Shown here piece by piece: positions 29,592 through 39,291 of a stretch of DNA of 64,000 nucleotides (position 1 is the stretch's first letter; every line of letters begins with the position of its first letter). This DNA is from Sphingomonas sp. SUN039 (GTDB taxonomy: Bacteria; Pseudomonadota; Alphaproteobacteria; Sphingomonadales; Sphingomonadaceae). Under the pieces are notes generated by a model. It had not been told where the DNA came from. It made no database searches and saw nothing but the letters and a program-made list of their open reading frames with translations. The stretch spans positions 2,896,001 to 2,960,000 of the forward strand of contig NZ_CP096972.1 of the NCBI RefSeq assembly GCF_024758725.1, in the 5' to 3' direction. The translations under genes and the position numbers were made by a program.

Positions 29592-29786
29592 CTATAGCGA
29601 GGCGATATCGTCCCTGTCCAGCCCGAGCGAGTCCATTGCGTCATCGGTGGGCGGACCGGGGATGCGATAGCCGTCGTCGAGCCATTGCAGCAGGTCGCGG
29701 TCGCGGCACCCCTGCGAGCAGAACGGGGCGTGCGCGGGCACCGGGGGCTTGGCGCAGATCGGACAGGGTTTAGGCGCGCTCGGCAT
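29592..29786 (-). CDS. yacG: DNA gyrase inhibitor / zinc protein YacG
   Basis: A 64-aa zinc-ribbon protein that binds GyrB and blocks gyrase in E. coli. Zinc ligands C8, C11, C23 and C27 (CPICAKPP, FCSQGC). It starts inside the end of the RNase G gene (17-bp overlap), so it is translated from the infA-maf-rng mRNA. Confidence 0.9.
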   Translation of the reverse strand: MPSAPKPCPICAKPPVPAHAPFCSQGCRDRDLLQWLDDGYRIPGPPTDDAMDSLGLDRDDIASL

Positions 29787-30762
29787 ATCCGCCCGACATG
29801 GGCGTCGTCGCCTGGCTTCGCAAGCCGATGGGTCCGCCCAGCAGTCGGGCCAGCCGGTCGAGCCAGTCGGGGTGGGCGTCGAGGACCGCCGTGACGCGCG
29901 GGTGCGCGACCAAGGTCGTTGCCCCCGTCCGTCCCTCGCGCCCCACCCGGCGCAGCAGCGCGCGGGCGGCATGCCCGTCTGGATCGCCCTGCACATGCTC
30001 GATCAGCGAGGCGCGCGTTCGGGGCCGGATGACTTGCATGAAACCGAAACCGTTGACCGCTGTCCGCTCGAACGGCGGTGGCAGCGCGGCATCGAAGGCG
30101 GCGGCGACGGCGGTGCGTGCCTCCTTGCCGCCGAGAGTGGGAAAATCCACGCCGATGGACCCCGCGATGCCGAACGCCCGGATCGCCCTGCCTGCCGCCG
30201 TCGCTGCCGCCAGCGCGAGCCCGGCGGGTTCGAGATGCCCGTCAACGTCGATCAGGGTCATCGCCGGGGTCGGGCTGATCCGCAATTCGCCGCCCGCAAA
30301 GGACCACAGGCCGGTTTGCACGCTCTCGATCAGCTCGCTCCACCCCGCAGCTTCGAGGACGTCAGGTTCATGTAAGGCCAGCGTGCGGACCGGGATTCCC
30401 GTTGCCGTGATCCGGGCCAGCAAACCCGGTCCGTCGGCCAGCGCCGTGTCGGGCGCGGGTCGCCCTTTCGCGCGCTTGGCCCGGTCGCGTTCGGGAATGG
30501 CCTCGCGGGTGACTTCGACCCGTACCAGCGCGCCTTGCGTCCACGCGCGCAGCAGCGGCTCGACCAGCACCTCGCTGCCGTCTGCAAGTGTGACGAACCC
30601 GCGCTGCGCGGGAATCGCAATGGCGGTCTGCCGCCCCTCGACCACCGTCCCGGCGCGCGGCCCCGTTCCCTCGACCTCGATCAGTGCCTCGACAATGCAA
30701 TCATTCTCGACCAGCGCGGCCCGCGCCTCGCCGATGCCGTCCTCGTAGAGCCACTCAGACAA
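29770..30762 (-). CDS. Short ribonuclease E/G family protein
   Basis: A 330-aa RNase E/G-type endonuclease. The S1-like N-terminus is MSEWLYEDGIGEARAALVENDC. The two catalytic aspartates fit MTLIDVDG and GSIGVDFPTLGG, equivalent to D303 and D346 of RNase E. It lacks the Zn-link CPxCxGxG and the C-terminal scaffold, so it is much shorter than RNase G (about 490 aa). TTG start overlapping maf by 8 bp. Confidence 0.85.
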   Translation of the reverse strand: MSEWLYEDGIGEARAALVENDCIVEALIEVEGTGPRAGTVVEGRQTAIAIPAQRGFVTLADGSEVLVEPLLRAWTQGALVRVEVTREAIPERDRAKRAKGRPAPDTALADGPGLLARITATGIPVRTLALHEPDVLEAAGWSELIESVQTGLWSFAGGELRISPTPAMTLIDVDGHLEPAGLALAAATAAGRAIRAFGIAGSIGVDFPTLGGKEARTAVAAAFDAALPPPFERTAVNGFGFMQVIRPRTRASLIEHVQGDPDGHAARALLRRVGREGRTGATTLVAHPRVTAVLDAHPDWLDRLARLLGGPIGLRSQATTPMSGGYAERA

Positions 30763-31327
30763 CGACGACTCCGGCGCTGCGCAGCAGATTACGCGTCTCG
30801 AACAGCGGCAGCCCGACGACGCCCGAATGGCTGCCCGCCAGATCGCGCACGAACGCCTCGGCGGTCCCCTGGATCGCATAGCCGCCCGCCTTGCCGCGCC
30901 ATTCACCGCCCGCGATATAGCTGTCGATCATTACAGGCGTCAGCAGCGCGAATGACAGCCGCGTGTCGGACAGCCGCTCGCGCAACCGCCCCTCCGCATC
31001 GACGACGGCTACAGCGGTAAAGACATGATGGCGACGGCCCGACAACAGGGTCAGGCACGACCGCGCGACGCCCTCATCCTCGGCCTTGGGCAGGATGCGG
31101 CGTCCCGCCCCCACCACCGTGTCGGCGGCGAGCACCACGCTGCCCGGATGGCGAGCCGCCACAGCAAGCGCCTTGTCGCGCGCCAGCCGCACCGCATGGG
31201 CGCGCGGCGTCTCGTCTTTCAACGGGGCCTCGTCGAAGTCGGCAGGGTCGATGGCATCGGGAACGACGCCGATCCGCGCCAGCAGATCGAGGCGGCGCGG
31301 ACTGGCGGAGGCGAGGATCAAACGCAC
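30755..31327 (-). CDS. maf: Maf family nucleotide pyrophosphatase (second copy)
   Basis: A 190-aa Maf/YhdE-type pyrophosphatase acting on dTTP/UTP or modified nucleotides. Motifs LILASASPRRLDLLARIG and VLAADTVV are intact, and GGYAIQGTAEAFV marks the canonical Maf type. It follows infA, the usual place of this paralogue. The other copy is at 10983-11564. Confidence 0.93.
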   Translation of the reverse strand: MRLILASASPRRLDLLARIGVVPDAIDPADFDEAPLKDETPRAHAVRLARDKALAVAARHPGSVVLAADTVVGAGRRILPKAEDEGVARSCLTLLSGRRHHVFTAVAVVDAEGRLRERLSDTRLSFALLTPVMIDSYIAGGEWRGKAGGYAIQGTAEAFVRDLAGSHSGVVGLPLFETRNLLRSAGVVVV

Positions 31328-31347
31328 CGGGTTTCCCCGGACGCAGG

Positions 31348-31593
31348 TCAGGACGGGCCGGGGCCGCCGCGACCCGGCATGAAGCGATAGGTGATGCGGC
31401 CCTTGGTCAGGTCGTAGGGCGTCATTTCGACCAGCACATCGTCGCCGGTCAGCACGCGGATGCGGTTCTTGCGCATCTTGCCCGCCGTATGGCCGAGAAC
31501 CTCATGGTTGTTCTCCAGCTTCACGCGGAACATCGCATTGGGCAGCAGCTCGAGCACCGTGCCGCGCATTTCGAGAAGTTCTTCCTTGGCCAT
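31348..31593 (-). CDS. infA: Translation initiation factor IF-1
   Basis: An 81-aa OB-fold protein (72 aa in E. coli). It begins [22 protein letters not shown] and ends the conserved part with [11 protein letters not shown], then a Gly/Pro-rich C-terminal extension ([10 protein letters not shown]) typical of some alphaproteobacteria. First gene of infA-maf-rng-yacG. Confidence 0.97.
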   Translation of the reverse strand: MAKEELLEMRGTVLELLPNAMFRVKLENNHEVLGHTAGKMRKNRIRVLTGDDVLVEMTPYDLTKGRITYRFMPGRGGPGPS

Positions 31594-31682
31594 GCAGCCC
31601 TTTTCACACCTGTGTCACGAAAGTGACGGCCCCATAGCCGAAGGGTTGCGCGAAGGGAAGCGCGGTGACCGGATAGTACCGG

Positions 31683-33779
31683 TCACATCGCCTTCGGTTT
31701 TAAAGACATGTCGACGGCAATAAAAGGCAACGGCTTGTCCTTGTCGGTTGCTACATAGGCGGGGTTCCAACGCTCGAGCCAGCCCAGCGCCTCCTCAAGC
31801 CACTGCACATGAAGTTCCTCGTAAGGAAGTTGGTGCGTCCCCTTGGGTTGCTCGACGTAACGGAAATCGACGCCGTCCTTCTTGCCAGATGCCTTCAGCC
31901 GGGACACCAGCGTCCGCGACTGTTCGATGGGAATGCGCTGATCGCGGAGGCCGGCAACGATGAGGATCGGTGCCCACTTACTGTCGGTATGACGTGCTGA
32001 AGATATGCCTTCAGGATCGTTCGACGTCGCCTGGAATTTCGCGCTGAAGGTGCTCAGGTGTTCCTTGTCCCAGCGTGTCATCATCGGTACGTCGTAAATG
32101 CCCGCACCCGCGACCGCGCAACGCCATAGGTCGGGATCCCGCTGCGCGCCACGTGCTGCAGCATAGCCGCCGTACGACCAGCCCATGACACAGGCCCGTT
32201 TAGGATCGATCAGGCCGTCTTTGGCGAACCACGCGACCGCATCGTTGAGATCGTCTTGCATCGTCTTGCCATAGCCCTCGGGAGTGCGGCCCTTGAGTGT
32301 GAAGGTTTTGCCATAGCCGCCCGACCCGCGGTAGTTAGGCTTGATTACGACATAACCTTGCTCGGCAAGCGCCTGATGCCACGACCCTTCGGTATCGAAG
32401 GACTCTCGATCACGAAGGCCAAAGGGGCCTCCATGCGGCAGGACGACAACAGGAAGATTTTTCTGGCCGAGACGTGCTCGTGGAAGGGTGACGAGCGCAG
32501 GAATCTTGGTCCCGTCCCGTGCCGTGTAGGTGATCATCGTCGAAGGGTTCAGGTCTGCGTCCTTAAATACGGCATCGCGCCATCCGATCAACTGTAGTTT
32601 TCCTGAAACTGTGTCGAACAGATAGTAACCACCCGGCTGACTGGGTTTCGCGACATAGAAGACGAGCTTTTCATCCTTCTTGTCGCGCGACGCGATTTGA
32701 GCATTTCCTCGCCCGAATTGTTCATCCATTAGCGACTGGATAACCTGCCAGTCCTTGTCGATCCATACGGTCCGATTACGCGTATCGGTGTATCGGTATC
32801 CAATGACCTTGGTGTCGTCCCAATTCGTCACGATGCCGCCCACATCATAGCCCGGGCGCTCAAATACGACGTCGCCGAGCTTCATTGTCTTCATATCGAG
32901 CTTATAAATCCGACGATATTCGTCCTTATTGTTGAGCGACAATGCGCTGTCAGGCTCCGGCAGGAAGAAGGACGGTGTGACTTGAGTTCCCGTGAAAGTA
33001 GCATCGGCTTCATTCAGCACTGTGCGAAACGGCTCTTTACCGTTCGAGCGATAAAGAAGGCGGCGCCTACCAGAGGTGTCGGTGCTGCTATCTCCTGCGT
33101 CGGCGGCGCGGATCACGCCGGTCGCATCTGCATGCCAGTTCCCGACGATCGCATTGGGACGCTGAACGACCGAGAACTTGCCGGTGTTGACGTCCACTGA
33201 CACGACCTCAGGATTTCGCATCATTTCAGTGCCATAGGCATTGCTTTCGCGTTGGAGCAGAAAAGTGCCCTTGTCGTGGTCGATGTAGAGAACGTCGTCA
33301 GCCGAAAAGACTGCTCCGTCCCACGCAAGCGGAATGACGTTTTTGCGATTCAGGTTATAACCGATTAGCCGAGTGACGTCGCCTAGCTGTCCGCCAATCG
33401 TTTCTCGGGAAATCAGCGTAATTACTATGTTATCGTTTCCGACCCACGTATAACCATCGACCGTCCTATCACCCGTTTCTCTAACTTCATCGGTCGACAT
33501 GACGAACGTTGGTGGCGTCCCGGGCTTTGCGAGGTCGATGATGCCGATCGCGCCCTTTCCGTTTCGGGCAAATTGCACGGCGAGCTTCGTGCCGTCTGGC
33601 GATATGCTCGGACCGCGAAATGCGACCTTCTTCCCAAATACCCAGATCGGATAACGTCCGGCGGCAGCAGCCGCCGGGGTTGAAATGGCATTGGGAGAGC
33701 TCGCGCCTTGTGCTTTAACGACTGTCGGCACCGCTGCGACGGCGACTGAAACTAGCAGGCCTGCAAGAAATCTGGACAC
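31683..33779 (-). CDS. Secreted S9 family (prolyl oligopeptidase-type) peptidase
   Basis: A 698-aa serine peptidase. A signal peptide (MSRFLAGLLVSVAVAAVPTV, AQG cleavage) exports it. The N-terminal beta-propeller spans about residues 45-400. The alpha/beta-hydrolase domain carries S535 in GWSYGGYAA, an Asp in AGLRDQRIP and a His in PKGTHQL, the S9 triad. It is likely a dipeptidyl- or acylaminoacyl-peptidase of the periplasm. GTG start at 33779 with GGAGGGG upstream, buried in a hairpin. GC content is clearly lower than in the flanking genes. Confidence 0.9.
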   Translation of the reverse strand: MSRFLAGLLVSVAVAAVPTVVKAQGASSPNAISTPAAAAAGRYPIWVFGKKVAFRGPSISPDGTKLAVQFARNGKGAIGIIDLAKPGTPPTFVMSTDEVRETGDRTVDGYTWVGNDNIVITLISRETIGGQLGDVTRLIGYNLNRKNVIPLAWDGAVFSADDVLYIDHDKGTFLLQRESNAYGTEMMRNPEVVSVDVNTGKFSVVQRPNAIVGNWHADATGVIRAADAGDSSTDTSGRRRLLYRSNGKEPFRTVLNEADATFTGTQVTPSFFLPEPDSALSLNNKDEYRRIYKLDMKTMKLGDVVFERPGYDVGGIVTNWDDTKVIGYRYTDTRNRTVWIDKDWQVIQSLMDEQFGRGNAQIASRDKKDEKLVFYVAKPSQPGGYYLFDTVSGKLQLIGWRDAVFKDADLNPSTMITYTARDGTKIPALVTLPRARLGQKNLPVVVLPHGGPFGLRDRESFDTEGSWHQALAEQGYVVIKPNYRGSGGYGKTFTLKGRTPEGYGKTMQDDLNDAVAWFAKDGLIDPKRACVMGWSYGGYAAARGAQRDPDLWRCAVAGAGIYDVPMMTRWDKEHLSTFSAKFQATSNDPEGISSARHTDSKWAPILIVAGLRDQRIPIEQSRTLVSRLKASGKKDGVDFRYVEQPKGTHQLPYEELHVQWLEEALGWLERWNPAYVATDKDKPLPFIAVDMSLKPKAM

Positions 33780-33784
33780 GGAAA

Positions 33785-33814
33785 CCCCTCCGGAATCGGT
33801 TGATTGCGGAGGGG
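33785..33814 (-). promoter_or_regulatory. Hairpin covering the peptidase ribosome-binding site
   Basis: On the minus strand CCCCTCCG (33814-33807) pairs perfectly with CGGAGGGG (33792-33785), leaving a 14-base loop. The downstream arm contains the only good Shine-Dalgarno sequence of the S9 peptidase gene (GTG at 33779). It could be a terminator for hppA, but there is no T-run. Translational control by occlusion fits better. Confidence 0.5.
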
Positions 33815-33869
33815 CTAGCGTATCGGGGCGGCAGCCGACAAGGCCGCCGCATAACTATTTACACCTGTG

Positions 33870-35987
33870 TTACATCGCCCCGTGCGCGAGCGCTGCGAGC
33901 AGCAGCAGCGCGACGATGTTGGTGATCTTGATCATCGGGTTCACCGCCGGGCCCGCCGTATCCTTGTACGGATCGCCCACCGTGTCGCCGGTGACCGCGG
34001 CCTTATGGGCTTCGCTGCCCTTGCCGCCGTGGTTGCCGTCTTCGATGTACTTTTTGGCATTGTCCCACGCGCCGCCGCCGGAGGTCATCGAGATGGCCAC
34101 GAACAGGCCCGAGACGATCACGCCGAGGAGGAGTGCACCCAGGGCTGCAAATGCATCGGCCTGCCCCGCAACCGCATAGATCGCGAAATAGACCACGATG
34201 GGGGCGAGCACCGGCAGCAGCGACGGCAGGATCATTTCCTTGATCGCCGCCTTGGTCACCAGATCGACGGTGCGGGCGTAATCGGGCTTGACCTCGTAGG
34301 TCATGATGCCCGGGTTCTTGGCGAACTGGTCGCGCACGTCGGTGACGACTTCGCCCGCTGCACGGCCGACCGCCGTCATGCCCATCGCGCCGAACAGATA
34401 CGGCAACAACGCGCCGAGCAGGAGACCCACGATCACGTACGGATTTTCGAGGCTGAAGTTGACATTCATCTGCGGGAAGAACTCGCGCAAGTCCGCCGTG
34501 TACGACGCGAACAGCACCAGCGCTGCCAGACCCGCCGAACCGATGGCATAGCCCTTGGTCACGGCCTTGGTCGTGTTGCCGACCGCGTCGAGCGCGTCGG
34601 TCTTTTCACGCACGCTGTCGTCCATGCCCGCCATTTCGGCGATACCGCCCGCATTGTCGGTGACCGGACCATAAGCATCCAGCGCCACGACCATGCCGCC
34701 CAGCGCCAGCATCGACGTCGCGGCGAAGGCGATGCCGATCAGGCCCGCCAGCTTGAACGCGACGATGATGCCGATCACGATCACCAACGTCGGCAGCGCC
34801 GTCGCTTCGAGGCTGATCGCCAGCCCCTGGATGACGTTGGTACCATGGCCCGTTTCCGACGCCTTGGCGATGCTGCGGACCGGGCGGTAGTTGGTGCCGG
34901 TGTAATATTCGGTGATCCAGATCAGCAGACCGGTGATGACCAGCCCCAGGAACATGCAATAATACAGGATACGCCCGGTAAAGCCGCCGGTGCCGTCGAC
35001 GCTGGCGCCGATGGTGGTTTCCATGCCGCCGAGCACCGCATCGGTCGCGAACCAGATCGCTACCGCCGACAGGATCGCGGTCACCAGGAAGCCCTTGTAC
35101 ATAGCGCCCATGATGTTCTTCGACGAACCCAGACGCACGAAATAGGTGCCGATGATCGAGGTCAGGACGCAGACACCGCCGACGAGCAGCGGCAAGGTCA
35201 TCAGCGCCATCAGTTCCGCCGCGCTGGTCGTCGCCGCCAGCGTGATCGCGACCAGCACCATCGTCGCGCCGAAAGTCACGACATAGGTTTCGAACAGATC
35301 GGCGGCCATGCCCGCGCAGTCGCCGACATTGTCGCCGACGTTATCGGCGATGACGGCGGGGTTGCGGGGATCGTCCTCGGGGATTCCGGCTTCGACCTTG
35401 CCGACCAGATCGGCCCCGACGTCGGCAGCCTTGGTAAAGATACCACCGCCGAGACGCGCGAAGATCGACACGAGCGACGCGCCGAGTGCCAGCGCGGTCA
35501 GCGCCGTGATGACCGTGCGGTCATTGGGGGCATAGCCGGCAGGACCGGTCAGATACCAGAAGAACACCGCAATCGCGAGGAGCGCGAGGCCCGCCACCAG
35601 CATGCCGGTGATCGCCCCCGCACGGAACGCCATGGTCAGGCCTTCCTGAAGGCCGACCGAAGCCGCCTGCGCGGTGCGGACGTTGGCGCGTACCGAGATG
35701 TTCATCCCGATAAAGCCGGTTGCGCCCGACAGCACCGCGCCGAGCACGAAGCCGACCGCCGGAATGACATTGAGGAAAACCCCGACGAGCACCGCGACGA
35801 CAACGCCGACGATGGCAATCGTGCGGTACTGGCGGGTCAGATAGGCCTGCGCGCCCTCCTGAATTGCCGCGCCGATCTCGACCATCTTGGCGTTGCCCGG
35901 CGAGGCCGAGAGGACCTGGCGGCTGGTGACAATGCCGTAGAGCACGGCAGCAAAGCCGCACAAAATGGCGATCAGAATGAAGTTCAT
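33870..35987 (-). CDS. hppA: Proton-translocating pyrophosphatase, potassium-independent type
   Basis: A 705-aa membrane pyrophosphatase that uses PPi hydrolysis to pump protons. About 15-16 membrane segments. The substrate motif DNVGDNVGD is at about 215-222, and acidic [12 protein letters not shown]-type motifs follow. The ion-type residues are K474 and T477 in [10 protein letters not shown]; lysine here marks potassium-independent H+-PPases (alanine in K+-dependent ones). Start MNFILIAIL at 35987 is preceded by GGAAGA. It is followed on the same strand by the S9 peptidase. Confidence 0.95.
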   Translation of the reverse strand: MNFILIAILCGFAAVLYGIVTSRQVLSASPGNAKMVEIGAAIQEGAQAYLTRQYRTIAIVGVVVAVLVGVFLNVIPAVGFVLGAVLSGATGFIGMNISVRANVRTAQAASVGLQEGLTMAFRAGAITGMLVAGLALLAIAVFFWYLTGPAGYAPNDRTVITALTALALGASLVSIFARLGGGIFTKAADVGADLVGKVEAGIPEDDPRNPAVIADNVGDNVGDCAGMAADLFETYVVTFGATMVLVAITLAATTSAAELMALMTLPLLVGGVCVLTSIIGTYFVRLGSSKNIMGAMYKGFLVTAILSAVAIWFATDAVLGGMETTIGASVDGTGGFTGRILYYCMFLGLVITGLLIWITEYYTGTNYRPVRSIAKASETGHGTNVIQGLAISLEATALPTLVIVIGIIVAFKLAGLIGIAFAATSMLALGGMVVALDAYGPVTDNAGGIAEMAGMDDSVREKTDALDAVGNTTKAVTKGYAIGSAGLAALVLFASYTADLREFFPQMNVNFSLENPYVIVGLLLGALLPYLFGAMGMTAVGRAAGEVVTDVRDQFAKNPGIMTYEVKPDYARTVDLVTKAAIKEMILPSLLPVLAPIVVYFAIYAVAGQADAFAALGALLLGVIVSGLFVAISMTSGGGAWDNAKKYIEDGNHGGKGSEAHKAAVTGDTVGDPYKDTAGPAVNPMIKITNIVALLLLAALAHGAM

Positions 35988-36081
35988 GGCGAGTTCTTCC
36001 CCGTATATCCGGCACGCGCAATCGACCCCGCGCGGCATTTTCGAGCGGGCCTATAGGCGGGCGTCACACATAAAGGCAAGT

Positions 36082-36918
36082 TTATATGCCGTGCTGCCAT
36101 CCCAGCTTTTCGGGCAGCGCGACCGGACCGGTGGCGTCACGCAGCGTCAGGCCGCTGCCGATTGCAAAGCTGCCGATGCAGGTCGCGGCCACCGGCGGCT
36201 CGACCCCGGCGGGCAGGGCAAATAGCAGTTCGTAATCGTCGCCTGCGGTCACCGCCGCCATCCGCTCGCCCGCCACGGGTACCGCGTCGAGGTCGATCTC
36301 GACCGCCAGCCCGCTCGCCACGGCCATGCGTCGCGCGTCGATCAACAGGCCGTCCGACACATCCATCATCGCGGTGACGATGGGACCCAATTTCAGCCCT
36401 TCGGCAAGGCGCGGCACCGGGCGGCGGTAAGCGTCGAGGTACGCGGGATCGCCGCTCAGCCCCAGCCCCGCGCACCCGATCACGCCCGTCACCCATAACG
36501 CATCCCCGGCCCGCGCATCGCTGCGCGCAGGGGCCACCGCCGCGCGCCCGATGGCGGTCAGCGAGAGCACGCGCGGCCCCTTCACCGTATCGCCGCCGAA
36601 CAGCGCGACCTCGAAACCGGCGAGCGCCGCCTCCAGTCCGCGCACGAATGCGGCATCCCAATCGGGATCGCCCAGCGGATAGCCGAGCAGCACGCCCAAC
36701 GGCGCGGCTCCCTTGGCGGCCAGGTCCGACAAATTCACCGCGAGCAATTTCCACGCGACGTCCTCGGGCGGGTCATCTGGTAGGAAATGCACCCCTTCGA
36801 CCAGCACGTCGTGCGTGAACACCAAATCGCCCAGTACCGCGGCATCATCGAGCAATCCCCGCGCCGCCGGATGCGTGGCCAGCGGGCGGAGGAGCGCGAG
36901 AAAATCGGCTTCGGTCAC
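36082..36918 (-). CDS. thiL: Thiamine-monophosphate kinase
   Basis: A 278-aa ATP-dependent kinase making thiamine diphosphate. The GTG start at 36918 gives the family N-terminus MTEADFLALLRPLATHPAA. Motifs LLDDAAVL (Mg binding), NLSDLAAKGA and DVSDGLLID, and GDDYELLFALP, are complete. It begins one base after the murA stop, so the two are coupled. Confidence 0.93.
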   Translation of the reverse strand: MTEADFLALLRPLATHPAARGLLDDAAVLGDLVFTHDVLVEGVHFLPDDPPEDVAWKLLAVNLSDLAAKGAAPLGVLLGYPLGDPDWDAAFVRGLEAALAGFEVALFGGDTVKGPRVLSLTAIGRAAVAPARSDARAGDALWVTGVIGCAGLGLSGDPAYLDAYRRPVPRLAEGLKLGPIVTAMMDVSDGLLIDARRMAVASGLAVEIDLDAVPVAGERMAAVTAGDDYELLFALPAGVEPPVAATCIGSFAIGSGLTLRDATGPVALPEKLGWQHGI

Positions 36919-36919
36919 C

Positions 36920-38203
36920 TCAACCGTCGGAATCGCGCTCGATGTCCGCCCCCACCGCCGCGAGCTTCTCCTCCAGCCGCTCGTAACCGCGGTCGAGGTG
37001 ATAGACCCGCTGGACCTGCGTCTCACCCTCCGCCGCCAGCCCCGCGATGATCAGCGACATCGACGCGCGCAGGTCGGTCGCCATCACCGGCGCACCGGTC
37101 AGCACCGGCACGCCGCGCACCAGCGCCGACCGCCCGGTGACCGTGATATCGGCCCCCATGCGCGCCAGTTCGGGCACGTGCATGTAGCGGTTCTCGAAAA
37201 TCGTCTCGGTCAGCATCGACGCGCCCTCGGCCTTGCACAGCATCGCCATGAACTGCGCCTGCATGTCGGTGGCAAAGCCCGGATAAGGCGCCGTCGACAG
37301 GGTCAGCGGGGCGAGCGGGCCGGTGGCGGACACCCGCACCACGCCGTGTTCATGCGTCACCGTCACGCCTGCTTCGCGCAGCGCGTCGAACGTCGCCCCC
37401 ATCTCGTCGTAATCGGCACCGACCAGATCGACCGACCCGCCGGTGATCGCCGCAGCACAGGCATAGCTGCCGGCTTCGATCCGGTCGGGCATCACCGCAT
37501 AGGTCGCCCCGTGCAGCCGGTCGCGCCCCTCGATGGTCAGCGTCTCCGTCCCGATCCCGTCGATGCGCGCGCCCATCGCCACCAGGCAGCGGCACAGATC
37601 GACGATCTCGGGTTCGCGCGCCGCGTTCTCGATCACGCAGGTGCCCTTGGCGAGGGCCGCCGCCATCAGCGCATTTTCGGTAGCTCCGACCGATACGACC
37701 GGAAAGCGCACCCGCCCGCCCGGCAAACGGCCATTCGGCGCTTTCACCTTCACATAGCCATGCGTGATCTCGATCTCCGCGCCGAACGCCTCGAGCGCCT
37801 TGAGGTGCAAATCGATCGGTCGCGTCCCGATCGCGCAGCCGCCCGGCAACGACACCGTCGCCTCGCCCATCCGCGCGAGCAGCGGCCCGAGCACGAGGAT
37901 CGACGCCCGCATTTTCCGCACGATGTCATAGGGGGCCATGGTCGACGTGACGCGCGCCGCGCGCATCGTCATCACCCGCCCGAAATCTTCGGGCCGCGCG
38001 CCCTCGATCTGCGTCGAGACACCGAGCTGGTTGAGCAAATGCCCGAAGCTGTCGACATCGGCGAGGCGCGGCAGGTTGCGCAAGGTCAACGGCTCGTCGG
38101 TCAGCAGCGCGCACGGCATCAGCGTCAGCGCGGCGTTTTTAGCGCCCGAAATGTGGATACGGCCCGACAGCTTGTTGCCGCCGCGAATGAGAATACGGTC
38201 CAT
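36920..38203 (-). CDS. murA: UDP-N-acetylglucosamine 1-carboxyvinyltransferase
   Basis: First committed step of peptidoglycan synthesis. The 427-aa protein has K22 in GAKNAAL, the catalytic C123 in [11 protein letters not shown] (fosfomycin target), and [13 protein letters not shown] near the C-terminal third. Length is normal. Followed by thiL. Confidence 0.96.
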   Translation of the reverse strand: MDRILIRGGNKLSGRIHISGAKNAALTLMPCALLTDEPLTLRNLPRLADVDSFGHLLNQLGVSTQIEGARPEDFGRVMTMRAARVTSTMAPYDIVRKMRASILVLGPLLARMGEATVSLPGGCAIGTRPIDLHLKALEAFGAEIEITHGYVKVKAPNGRLPGGRVRFPVVSVGATENALMAAALAKGTCVIENAAREPEIVDLCRCLVAMGARIDGIGTETLTIEGRDRLHGATYAVMPDRIEAGSYACAAAITGGSVDLVGADYDEMGATFDALREAGVTVTHEHGVVRVSATGPLAPLTLSTAPYPGFATDMQAQFMAMLCKAEGASMLTETIFENRYMHVPELARMGADITVTGRSALVRGVPVLTGAPVMATDLRASMSLIIAGLAAEGETQVQRVYHLDRGYERLEEKLAAVGADIERDSDG

Positions 38204-38249
38204 GTGCGCGGGTTAAGCGTGCCCGCGCCTGCGCGCAAGCGAGCGCAGG

Positions 38250-38408
38250 TCAGCGCGCCGGTTCGTCCTTCAGGTCGCGCAGCATCTTCTCATATTCCCG
38301 GGCCAGTTCGGCGTGCGCCTTTTGGGATGAGGGTGTCGTTGCCGCCTTTTCACGCGCACGTTCCTCCTGCGCCCGCCGGACATAATAGTCCTTGTCGATT
38401 GCCGTCAT
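38250..38408 (-). CDS. Small charged protein, 52 aa
   Basis: A short ORF starting MTAIDKDYYVRRAQEERARE and ending MLRDLKDEPAR, helical and highly charged, with no membrane segment. It is preceded by AAGGAAAG 8 bases upstream, a good ribosome-binding site, and its third-codon positions are GC-rich like real genes here. It lies between murA and the Crp-type regulator. Function unknown. Confidence 0.6.
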   Translation of the reverse strand: MTAIDKDYYVRRAQEERAREKAATTPSSQKAHAELAREYEKMLRDLKDEPAR

Positions 38409-38525
38409 CTACGCTTTCCTTCACTCTTCCCGAACAATGGGAGGCGGGGCTGTGGCCGAAAAATCGTTTCGGACAAACAACATAGATCAAGTGCGAAACG
38501 AGTCCGCATCGGGTAGGGAACGGAC

Positions 38526-39239
38526 ATGCTAACCGGTCGATTCCTGATGGGCCGCCACCGCGAAGAGCTGAGCGCGGCCGAAATCGACGTCCTCGAAAGC
38601 TCGATCGGGTCGGTGCTTACCTTTCCAGCGCGCCACGATCTCGTTCGCCACGGCGACCGCGTCGAGCGCAGCATGCTGCTCGTCGACGGGTTCGTCTGCC
38701 GCTATATGGACGGCCTCGACGGCAGCCGCCAGCTGGTCGCACTGCATGTGCCCGGCGATTTCGTCGATCTGCACGGCTATCCGATGCACGAGCTCGATCA
38801 TGATGTCGCGACGCTGACCGCGTGCACGGTGGCGAGCTATCCGCACACGACCATCGAGCGGCTGGTGATCGACTATCCCCATCTCGGGCGGCTGCTGTGG
38901 TTCAGCACTTTGCTCGACGCCGCGATGCACCGCGAATGGATTTTCCGGCTGGGGCGGCTGGGGGCGAACGGCCGCATCGCCCACTTCTTCGCCGAAATCG
39001 GGCTACGCCTGCAGATGGTCGGCCTGAGCGACGGCCTGCGCTTTGCGCTGCCGATGCAACAGGCCGATCTCGCCTCGGCCTGCGGCATGACCAATGTCCA
39101 TGCCAATCGCGTGCTGCGCGGTTTGCGCGAAGGCGGGATCGTCAGTTTTGCAGGCGGCGAAGTCGTTGTCCACGATCTCGCCGCGTTGCACCGGATCGCC
39201 GAATTCGATGCGCGTTATCTTTACCCGTCGCCGCGCTGA
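38526..39239 (+). CDS. Crp/Fnr family transcriptional regulator
   Basis: A 237-aa regulator: cyclic-nucleotide-binding-like domain (about 25-135, LVRHGDRVERSMLLVDGFVCRY, VALHVPGDFVDLHGY) and a C-terminal winged helix (about 150-225) with recognition-helix region ADLASACGMTNVHANRVLRGL. No N-terminal cysteine cluster, so not an Fe-S Fnr. Ligand unknown. Located upstream of the Fur-type/katG pair but with its own stop-to-start gap. Confidence 0.88.
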   Translation: MLTGRFLMGRHREELSAAEIDVLESSIGSVLTFPARHDLVRHGDRVERSMLLVDGFVCRYMDGLDGSRQLVALHVPGDFVDLHGYPMHELDHDVATLTACTVASYPHTTIERLVIDYPHLGRLLWFSTLLDAAMHREWIFRLGRLGANGRIAHFFAEIGLRLQMVGLSDGLRFALPMQQADLASACGMTNVHANRVLRGLREGGIVSFAGGEVVVHDLAALHRIAEFDARYLYPSPR

Positions 39240-39253
39240 CGGAGCTGAATTCT

Positions 39254-39275
39254 TTATTTGAATGATTCAAAATAA
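39254..39275 (+). promoter_or_regulatory. AT-rich palindrome, candidate Fur/PerR-type operator
   Basis: Core TTGAATGATTCAA (39258-39270) is a perfect palindrome around one central base, with AT-rich flanks (TTAT and AATAA). It lies 22 bp upstream of the GTG start chosen for the Fur-type regulator, as expected for an autoregulatory Fur-family box ahead of a regulator-katG operon. The match is to the general AT-rich palindrome form only. Confidence 0.5.
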
Positions 39276-39291
39276 CGGATATGTTCGATCC

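Noticed and set aside
33867-36056. 729-aa plus-strand open frame opposite hppA
   Set aside because: Composition is His/Arg/Asp-rich with no domain; it is an antisense shadow of the pyrophosphatase.
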